This document shows, in pieces, positions 58,497 to 64,000 of a stretch of DNA of 64,000 nucleotides (position 1 is the first letter of the stretch; each line of letters begins with the position of its first letter). This stretch comes from Taklimakanibacter sp050246735 (GTDB lineage: Bacteria; Pseudomonadota; Alphaproteobacteria; Rhizobiales; Aestuariivirgaceae), in assembly GCA_050246735.1 (NCBI GenBank), contig JBFWVM010000001.1:186001-250000 (forward strand). Reading direction: 5' to 3'. A program made the translations under genes and the position numbers. The notes beneath the pieces were generated by a model. That model was not told the DNA's origin, made no database searches, and worked only from the letters and a program-made list of their open reading frames with translations.

Positions 58497-59726
58497 ATGG
58501 CCGTGGCAACTGTGAGCGAACGGACAACTCCGCTTAGAGCAGCCCTGGGGCGGGTGCGCCGCAGGGCTACGCTCATCTCGCTGGCCATGCTTGCGCCGCT
58601 GCTCGTCATGACCGGCCTCCTCTTCGTCGCTCCACTCGCGAATATGCTGTTCCGCAGCATCGACAACGGCGAGGTGTCCAAGGCTTTTCCCACGACCGTC
58701 GAGACCCTGCGCTCATGGACCGATGCGCCGCTGCCCGACGAGGCCGCTTTTCGGGCGCTCGTCTTCGACGTACGGGCGGCGGCTCTGCAAGACCGTTCCG
58801 TTCTGGGCAATGCCGCGCGGCGGCTGAACCTCGAGGTGGATGGGTTCCGTTCCCTCGTTCTTTCCGCGCCCAACAAATTCAAGACGGTGACGGAGCCCTA
58901 CAAGAAAACCGTGATCGAAGCGGATTCTCGCTGGGGTGAACCGCAATACTGGCGTGCGCTTCAGCGAAACGCGCACAAGCTTACCGATTTCTATTTCCTT
59001 TCCGCATTCGACCTGAAGCGCACGGCGGACTCCTCGATCGTGCGCACCGATGAGCCGATCTTCCTGTCGATCTTCGTCTGGTCGGTGCTCATGGGAGCGA
59101 TCGTGACCGCCCTGTGCCTCGTCATCGCATATCCCCTCGCGCATCTTCTGGCGGTGGTCAGCCCGCGTGTCAGCAGCGTGCTCATGTTTTTTGTCCTGCT
59201 GCCCTTCTGGACATCGATCCTGGTCCGGACGTCCTCATGGATCGTGCTCCTGCAGCGCGAGGGGCCGATCAATCAGCTCCTGCAGTGGTCGGGTCTCATC
59301 AATGCGCCTATGACGCTTCTCTTCAATCGGATCGGCGTGATCATAGCCATGGTGCATGTGATGTTGCCGTTCATGGTGCTTCCGCTTTACAGCGTCATGA
59401 GAGGCGTCAATCCGAACCTCATGCGTGCCGCCTATTCGATGGGCGCACACGCAGTGACGGCCTTTCGGCGAGTCTATCTGCCGCAAACCTATGCCGGCAT
59501 CGGGGCAGGGGTGACCCTGGTGTTCATCCTGACCATCGGCTACTACATCACGCCGCAGTTGATCGGCGCTCCGCAGGATCAGCTGATCAGCGGAGTGATC
59601 GCCTCTTACACGAGCGAATATCTGAATTGGGGTTTGTCGTCGGCCCTCTCGGCAATCCTTCTGATCGTCATACTGGCGCTGTTTGCAAGCCTTAGACGCT
59701 TCATCGTGATCGGAAAGGCGCACTGA
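58497..59726 (+). CDS. PotB-like ABC permease with a large periplasmic insert
   Basis: A 409-residue permease. Residues 187-409 hold the usual membrane region with the EAA-type loop MRAAYSMGAHAVTAFRRVYLP. Between the first helix (about 28-53) and the second (about 187-215) lie about 135 hydrophilic residues (KAFPTTVETLRSWTDAPLPDEAAFRALVF...), unlike ordinary PotB (about 285 residues). The insert should face the periplasm and may contact the binding protein. Its stop lies one base before the next permease start. Confidence 0.85.
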   Translation: MAVATVSERTTPLRAALGRVRRRATLISLAMLAPLLVMTGLLFVAPLANMLFRSIDNGEVSKAFPTTVETLRSWTDAPLPDEAAFRALVFDVRAAALQDRSVLGNAARRLNLEVDGFRSLVLSAPNKFKTVTEPYKKTVIEADSRWGEPQYWRALQRNAHKLTDFYFLSAFDLKRTADSSIVRTDEPIFLSIFVWSVLMGAIVTALCLVIAYPLAHLLAVVSPRVSSVLMFFVLLPFWTSILVRTSSWIVLLQREGPINQLLQWSGLINAPMTLLFNRIGVIIAMVHVMLPFMVLPLYSVMRGVNPNLMRAAYSMGAHAVTAFRRVYLPQTYAGIGAGVTLVFILTIGYYITPQLIGAPQDQLISGVIASYTSEYLNWGLSSALSAILLIVILALFASLRRFIVIGKAH

Positions 59727-59727
59727 C

Positions 59728-60567
59728 ATGAGCTTTCCGCTTCATGCAGGCCCTTTCGAAAAGGCCGTTCATATTGGGACCAGAGTAGCCGCCGGCCTGG
59801 CGCTTGTCTTTCTGATGGCGCCTTTGCTGGTCATCGTGCCGTTGTCGTTCAACGCTGAATCGGTTCTGATATTCCCGATCAGGGAGTGGTCGCTGCGCTG
59901 GTACGAGCTGGTGCTGTCGTCTGCAGAGTGGCGCGAAGCGGCGGCAAACACCCTCTTCGTCGCCGTCTGCACGGCGAGCCTGTCTACGGTCCTAGGCACG
60001 CTGGCAGCTCTGGGTCTGCATCGGCACGACTTCCGTCTGCGTACCCTGGTCGTCGCGATCCTGCTGTCCCCGATGATCGTCCCGCTGATCGTGACGGCGA
60101 TAAGCATCTACTTCTTCTTTGCCCTGTTCGGGCTGATCGGCACCTACCGGGGGCTGATTCTCGCCCACATGCTGGTGTCCACGCCTTTCGTCGTGATCAC
60201 GGTGTTGTCGACGCTGGCCAACTACGACACCAACTTGTCGAGGGCCGCGGCAGGCATGGGGGCGGGGCCGCTGCGCATCTTTTTTTCGGTGACGCTGCCC
60301 CTGATCCTTCCGGGCGTCGTCACGGGGGCCCTGTTTGCTTTTGTCACCTCGCTCGACGAGATCGTCCTCACGCTCTTCATTGCCGGGCCCAACCAGCAGA
60401 CCTTGCCGCGGGCAATGTGGAAGACGGTGCGCGAGAACATCACTCCCGAAATCCTGGCAGTCGCCTGTATCATAACGCTCATGTCGGCATTCGTTCTGGC
60501 CGCGGTCGAAATCCTTCGCCGCCGCGGCCTGCGCCAGCGCGGCCTTCAACACGCGAGGCGGACCTGA
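59728..60567 (+). CDS. PotC-like ABC permease
   Basis: A 279-residue permease with about six helices; LSRAAAGMGAGPLRIFFSVTLPLILPG is the EAA loop that contacts the ATPase. LGTLAALGLHRHDFRLRTLVVAILLSPMIVPLIVTAI is typical of the PotC group. It forms the membrane channel with the PotB-like protein. Confidence 0.9.
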   Translation: MSFPLHAGPFEKAVHIGTRVAAGLALVFLMAPLLVIVPLSFNAESVLIFPIREWSLRWYELVLSSAEWREAAANTLFVAVCTASLSTVLGTLAALGLHRHDFRLRTLVVAILLSPMIVPLIVTAISIYFFFALFGLIGTYRGLILAHMLVSTPFVVITVLSTLANYDTNLSRAAAGMGAGPLRIFFSVTLPLILPGVVTGALFAFVTSLDEIVLTLFIAGPNQQTLPRAMWKTVRENITPEILAVACIITLMSAFVLAAVEILRRRGLRQRGLQHARRT

Positions 60568-60630
60568 GCATGGCTCGTTTGCCCGGATGGGAGGCCGACC
60601 GAACGTCTCTCGAATCTCTCAACAAAAAGG

Positions 60631-61443
60631 ATGAACGTCTTGATCACCGATATTGAGGAATGGAAGCACCCGAAGCCGGATTTTCCGAAAGAGTTCTTTG
60701 ACAAACTCATAGCCGCCAGGCCGAAATTTCGCCTGTCGGAGAAATTCACCATTCCCGTCGAGGAGGCCGGAAAGGCGTTCGTCGTGAAGAAAGGGCAGAG
60801 CTTCCGCGTCATCTGCGTGGAGGGGGCGCAGATCGTGGACGTTTGCCTGTGGAACGCGAACGACTACAAGGAGCGCCTGTGGGCCCACATGACATTGAAC
60901 CGCGAGGGCATCTGGATCGCACCCTACACGCGGTTGTGGAGCAACATGCCCAAGTTCCGTCCGATGGTGACTTGCATCGCCGACACGGTGGTCAACAAGC
61001 CGATCCATCCGGGTGCGCGCCATCATTATGTCATCGGAGCCCACTGCAATCCCCCGCTCTGGTATTCGGTCACCAAGGATCGCAACCATCCCTTCGTCCG
61101 CCGGTACAATTGCTATTGCAACCTGACCCGCGCCATCAAGCCTTTCGGATTGAAGTCCGAAGACCTGCACGGCAACATGAACCTCTTCATGAAATGCTGG
61201 ATCGATCACGAAACAGGGCTGCATCCGTGGGAGGTGACCGACGTCAAGCCGGGAGATTACATGGAGTTCTATGCCGAAATGGATACGCTGGTTGCGGCGT
61301 CGATTTGCCCGAGCGCGTCCGGCAGCTATCACTTTGACGAGAAGCAGGAAGAAACAAAGCCCATCGGGATAGAGATTTACGACACGGGCTTCGATCCGCC
61401 TCCATACGAAGTCCCTGACGGCATCGGCATCTGCCAATCCTGA
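60631..61443 (+). CDS. DUF1989 (urea-carboxylase-associated) family protein
   Basis: A 270-residue protein: FVVKKGQSFRVICVEGAQIVDVCLWNANDYKERLWAHMTLNREG, VRRYNCYCNLTRAIKPFGLKSEDLHGNMNLFMKC and TDVKPGDYMEFYAEMDTLVAASICPSAS are DUF1989 motifs, with conserved cysteines and histidines that may bind metal. DUF1989 proteins are usually encoded near urea or guanidine carboxylase genes and transporters. Here it lies inside an ABC importer operon, hinting at a nitrogen-rich substrate. Confidence 0.85.
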   Translation: MNVLITDIEEWKHPKPDFPKEFFDKLIAARPKFRLSEKFTIPVEEAGKAFVVKKGQSFRVICVEGAQIVDVCLWNANDYKERLWAHMTLNREGIWIAPYTRLWSNMPKFRPMVTCIADTVVNKPIHPGARHHYVIGAHCNPPLWYSVTKDRNHPFVRRYNCYCNLTRAIKPFGLKSEDLHGNMNLFMKCWIDHETGLHPWEVTDVKPGDYMEFYAEMDTLVAASICPSASGSYHFDEKQEETKPIGIEIYDTGFDPPPYEVPDGIGICQS

Positions 61444-61547
61444 TAGTCGCCTGCATCGACCGGCCGCGCCCTCTCGCGGCGGGGTTGAAACGCGGGATGG
61501 CGGGCAAGTCCCGCCATCCCGGGAATATCGAGAACGGAGCATGTGGG

Positions 61548-62699
61548 ATGGAAGGCTGCAACGACAGGGGAGAGCTGAAGGCCGAGCTGCAAAGCCGCGA
61601 GCCGGTCGTGCGCTTCCGCAACGTGCAGAAGAGCTATGACGGTGAAACCCTCGTTGTCAAAGGTCTCGATCTGGACATCCACGAGGGCGAGTTCCTGACC
61701 ATGCTCGGACCGTCCGGCTCGGGCAAGACATCTTGTCTGATGATGCTTGCCGGGTTCGAGGCGATAAGCGGTGGCGAGGTCTTCCTTGCAGGCAAGAAGC
61801 TCAACGATCTGTCACCTCAAAGCCGCGGCATCGGCATGGTATTCCAGAACTATGCGCTATTTCCTCACATGACGGTGGAGGAGAACCTCGCCTTTCCGCT
61901 CAAGGTCCGCAAGCTCTCCGGCGCCGAAGTAAAGCAGCGCGTCAGCGAGGTTCTGGCGATGGTGAAGCTGACGGGGTTTGAAAAAAGGCGGCCGATGCAG
62001 CTTTCGGGGGGGCAACAACAGCGCGTGGCCGTGGCGCGGGCGCTGATCTACAAGCCGAAGATCGTTCTCATGGATGAGCCTCTGGGCGCTCTCGACAAGA
62101 AGCTGCGCGAGGAAATGCAGCTCGAGATCAAGCGCCTTCACCATCAGCTCGGGCTCACGGTCGTCTATGTCACGCACGACCAATCGGAGGCGCTGACGAT
62201 GTCGGATCGCATCGCGGTGTTTCATGACGGCGAATTGCAGCAGGTGGCGGCCCCTGAAGACCTTTACGAGCGTCCGGCAAACTTCTTCGTCGCTCAGTTC
62301 ATCGGCGAAAACAACGCGCTGGCGGGCGTCGTCGAAAAGGTCGAGGGCGCGCATTGCCGGGTAAGGCTCGATCGTGGAAGAGGCGACGCCGTCACGGCCA
62401 TCCCGGTCGGAGTCAGGGCAGGCGATGCCGTGACGGTCGCGATCCGCCCGGAAAATGTGATCATGGCCGAGGCGGCCGAGCCGTACTCCAATTCCGTGAC
62501 CGGAAGGGTAGAGGAGTTGATCTATCTCGGAGATCACCTGCGCGTCCGCTTCAGCGTTCCGGGACAGAGCGACTTCTTCGCCAAGGTCTCGAAACATCAA
62601 ACCGAGCTGCGCGTCCGCCAGGGCGAAACGATCAGGCTGGGCTGGAACGCCGAAAGCGCGCGGGCCTTCCCCGTCACATTGCAGGAGCATTCATCATGA
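61548..62699 (+). CDS. PotA-like ABC ATPase
   Basis: A 383-residue ATPase: Walker A GPSGSGKTS, Q-loop GMVFQNYALFPHMT, signature LSGGQQQRVAVARAL, Walker B LMDEPLGALD, and switch TH in YVTHDQSEALTMSD, then a C-terminal TOBE domain. ATG 61548 is used; an ATG at 61485 in the same frame is also possible. It powers import with the two permeases. It overlaps the enoyl-CoA hydratase gene by 4 bases. Confidence 0.93.
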   Translation: MEGCNDRGELKAELQSREPVVRFRNVQKSYDGETLVVKGLDLDIHEGEFLTMLGPSGSGKTSCLMMLAGFEAISGGEVFLAGKKLNDLSPQSRGIGMVFQNYALFPHMTVEENLAFPLKVRKLSGAEVKQRVSEVLAMVKLTGFEKRRPMQLSGGQQQRVAVARALIYKPKIVLMDEPLGALDKKLREEMQLEIKRLHHQLGLTVVYVTHDQSEALTMSDRIAVFHDGELQQVAAPEDLYERPANFFVAQFIGENNALAGVVEKVEGAHCRVRLDRGRGDAVTAIPVGVRAGDAVTVAIRPENVIMAEAAEPYSNSVTGRVEELIYLGDHLRVRFSVPGQSDFFAKVSKHQTELRVRQGETIRLGWNAESARAFPVTLQEHSS

Positions 62700-63502
62700 G
62701 CGGGCAGATCTCCGGCACCCCCGCAGGCGCGGACAATCTCGTCGTCCGGTCCACACCGGCTCCAGGCGTGTTGCTGGTTCGCCTCAATCGACCGAGCAAG
62801 CGTAACGCCCTGACCGTGCCGTTGCTCGCTCAGCTTGCCGATTCGCTTGAAGGCGCCGACCAGGACGAAGGCATCGGAGCCGTCGTCATCACGGGCGATG
62901 CGAAGGCGTTCAGTGCGGGATCGGACATTGGCGAGCAGCATCGGCATGGCGTGGGCCACGTCTTTTCGGAGGCGCGGCTTTCCCATTGGAAAAGGATCGA
63001 GCGTGCGAAGAAGCCGACCATTGCGGCCGTGAACGGCTATGCATTCGGGGGTGGATGCGAGCTCATGATGCTGTTCGATTTCGCGATCGCCGGCGATGAT
63101 GCCGTCTTCGCGATGCCCGAGACCGGCCTTGGCGTGTTTCCCGGAGACGGTGGCACGCAGCGCCTGCCACGCGCCATCGGTGCAGGCGCAGCCAAACGCA
63201 TGATCCTGACCGGTGAGCGCGTCGATGCCGGCAAGGCGCTCGCGCTCGGTCTGGTCACGGAAGTCGTGCCGAGCGGCCAGGCCATAGACCGTGCGGTGGA
63301 GGTGGCCGCGGGTATTGCATCAAAGAATCGTCTTGCAGTGGCGATGGCCATGGACGCGATCGATCGTGGCATTCGGCTGTCGCTCGAGGAGGGTCTCGAA
63401 CTCGAGCAGCGGAATCTTGCGAAGGTCTTCGAGGAGGATGGCTGGAAGGAGGGGATGGCGGCCTTCGTCGAGAAGACTCTGCCGGTCCGGGAGCCTCGCT
63501 GA
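62696..63502 (+). CDS. enoyl-CoA hydratase/isomerase
   Basis: A 268-residue crotonase-fold enzyme: FSAGSDIG and GYAFGGGCELMMLFDFAIAGDDAVFAMPETGLGVFPGDGGTQRLPR. Both hydratase glutamates are present (E122 in GGGCE, E142 in PETG), so hydration of an enoyl-CoA is likely. It overlaps the ATPase gene by 4 bases and the CoA-transferase gene by one base. Confidence 0.9.
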   Translation: MSGQISGTPAGADNLVVRSTPAPGVLLVRLNRPSKRNALTVPLLAQLADSLEGADQDEGIGAVVITGDAKAFSAGSDIGEQHRHGVGHVFSEARLSHWKRIERAKKPTIAAVNGYAFGGGCELMMLFDFAIAGDDAVFAMPETGLGVFPGDGGTQRLPRAIGAGAAKRMILTGERVDAGKALALGLVTEVVPSGQAIDRAVEVAAGIASKNRLAVAMAMDAIDRGIRLSLEEGLELEQRNLAKVFEEDGWKEGMAAFVEKTLPVREPR

Positions 63503-64000
63503 TGGAGAAATTGATTACGGCCGAACAGGCGGCACGGCTGGTTCCCGACGGCGCCACCATTTCGATCCCCGGGAACGCCAGCATGCTGGTCGTCGATCGC
63601 CTGCTCGCTGCGCTGGAGGAGCGGTTCCTCGCGGAAGGGCGTCCGCAGGGATTGACCGCCTATCTGCCCTGCAATGCAGGCCTGGGACCGGGAACGGGAG
63701 TTGACCGCTTTGCCCATAAGGGGCTGCTGAAGCGCTATATCGCTTCGGCGTTCCCGATCCATGACGGCTCACCCCTGGCCAGGATGATTCTCGATAGCGA
63801 GATCGAAGCGTACAATTTTCCCATGGGTGTGCTTTATGCGCTGCTGCGGGATGCGGCCGCAGGACGTCCGGGGCTGCTGACGGAGGTCGGCAAGGGAACC
63901 TATGTGGATCCGGCGATGGGTGGCGGCCGAATGAACGCCGCCACGCGCGAGGATCTGGTCATGCGTCTGTCGCTGGACAAGGACTACCTGTTCTACAAGG
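63502..64000 (+). CDS. acyl CoA-transferase (partial)
   Basis: 166 codons read to the right edge without a stop. MEKLITAEQAARLVPDGATISIPGNASMLVVDRLLAALEERF, then the alpha-subunit-like region with DPAMGGGRMNAAT, matches the fused family-I CoA-transferases (propionate or 3-oxoacid type). The catalytic glutamate lies beyond the edge. It probably activates the imported acid by moving CoA from acetyl- or succinyl-CoA. Confidence 0.85.
   Translation, partial: MEKLITAEQAARLVPDGATISIPGNASMLVVDRLLAALEERFLAEGRPQGLTAYLPCNAGLGPGTGVDRFAHKGLLKRYIASAFPIHDGSPLARMILDSEIEAYNFPMGVLYALLRDAAAGRPGLLTEVGKGTYVDPAMGGGRMNAATREDLVMRLSLDKDYLFYK

Noticed and set aside
1..64000. tRNA genes, CRISPR arrays, insertion sequences, prophage genes and attachment sites
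   Set aside because: The intergenic gaps were read on both strands. No T-loop-like GGTTCGA context, no regularly spaced repeats, no transposase or integrase motifs were seen.

Overview
The window is GC-rich, tightly packed chromosomal DNA. Gene order points to an alphaproteobacterium of the Rhizobiales (Hyphomicrobiales) type: moxR-DUF58-DUF4159 divergent from DUF1285-nudL-cca; lgt-midA-pgeF-M24; prs-rplY-pth-ychF-MaoC; uvrC-pgsA-moaD; and a MarR/OmpR/histidine-kinase set like petP-petR. No rRNA, tRNA, CRISPR array, insertion sequence or prophage was seen. Most genes sit in operons with 4-base ATGA-type stop/start overlaps.

Layout. Bases 1-7000 hold a partial lptF, a HIT protein, a metallophosphoesterase, and a probable envelope-modification group: a sugar-nucleotidyltransferase-like gene facing an operon of ABC exporter, GNAT-like protein and MobA-like nucleotidyltransferase. 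Bases 7000-17500 hold Nudix and GNAT enzymes, the MoxR/DUF58/two-giant-membrane-protein operon, and DUF1285-nudL-cca. Bases 17500-22650 hold a cupin and then a three-gene operon (long coiled-coil protein, ClpB-like AAA+ ATPase with a broken first ATPase site, membrane-anchored protein with four extracytoplasmic cysteines). This is the best candidate for an undescribed system. Bases 22650-25900 hold pterin genes (folM-like, folB), a SIS/GntR pair and a 550-base gap with palindromes.

Bases 25900-49000 are mostly housekeeping: a DUF6152/DUF6644-like pair, ArsR-SRPBCC-clpP, uvrC-pgsA-moaD, ilvE, petPR-like regulators with a kinase, two MaoC proteins, ychF, pth, rplY, prs, a lipoprotein with a duplicated domain, an M24-family protein lacking its metal ligands, pgeF, midA, lgt, ubiK, ybjN, proC, TetR and a CsaA-like protein. 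A small AbrB/PIN toxin-antitoxin pair with a long palindromic operator follows at about 49.0 kb.

From about 50.8 kb to the right edge lies a catabolic island. One arm (minus strand) encodes an acyl-CoA dehydrogenase, a DHDPS-type lyase, two hotdog hydratase-like proteins and an EamA transporter. The other arm (plus strand) encodes an acyl-CoA-dehydrogenase-like protein without the middle FAD domain, a FadR-type GntR regulator, a polyamine-type ABC importer, a DUF1989 protein, an enoyl-CoA hydratase and a CoA-transferase. Three related operator sequences (54.9, 56.4 and 57.3 kb) lie in front of its transcription units, suggesting one GntR-controlled regulon for import and CoA-dependent breakdown of an unidentified, probably cationic or nitrogen-containing, compound.
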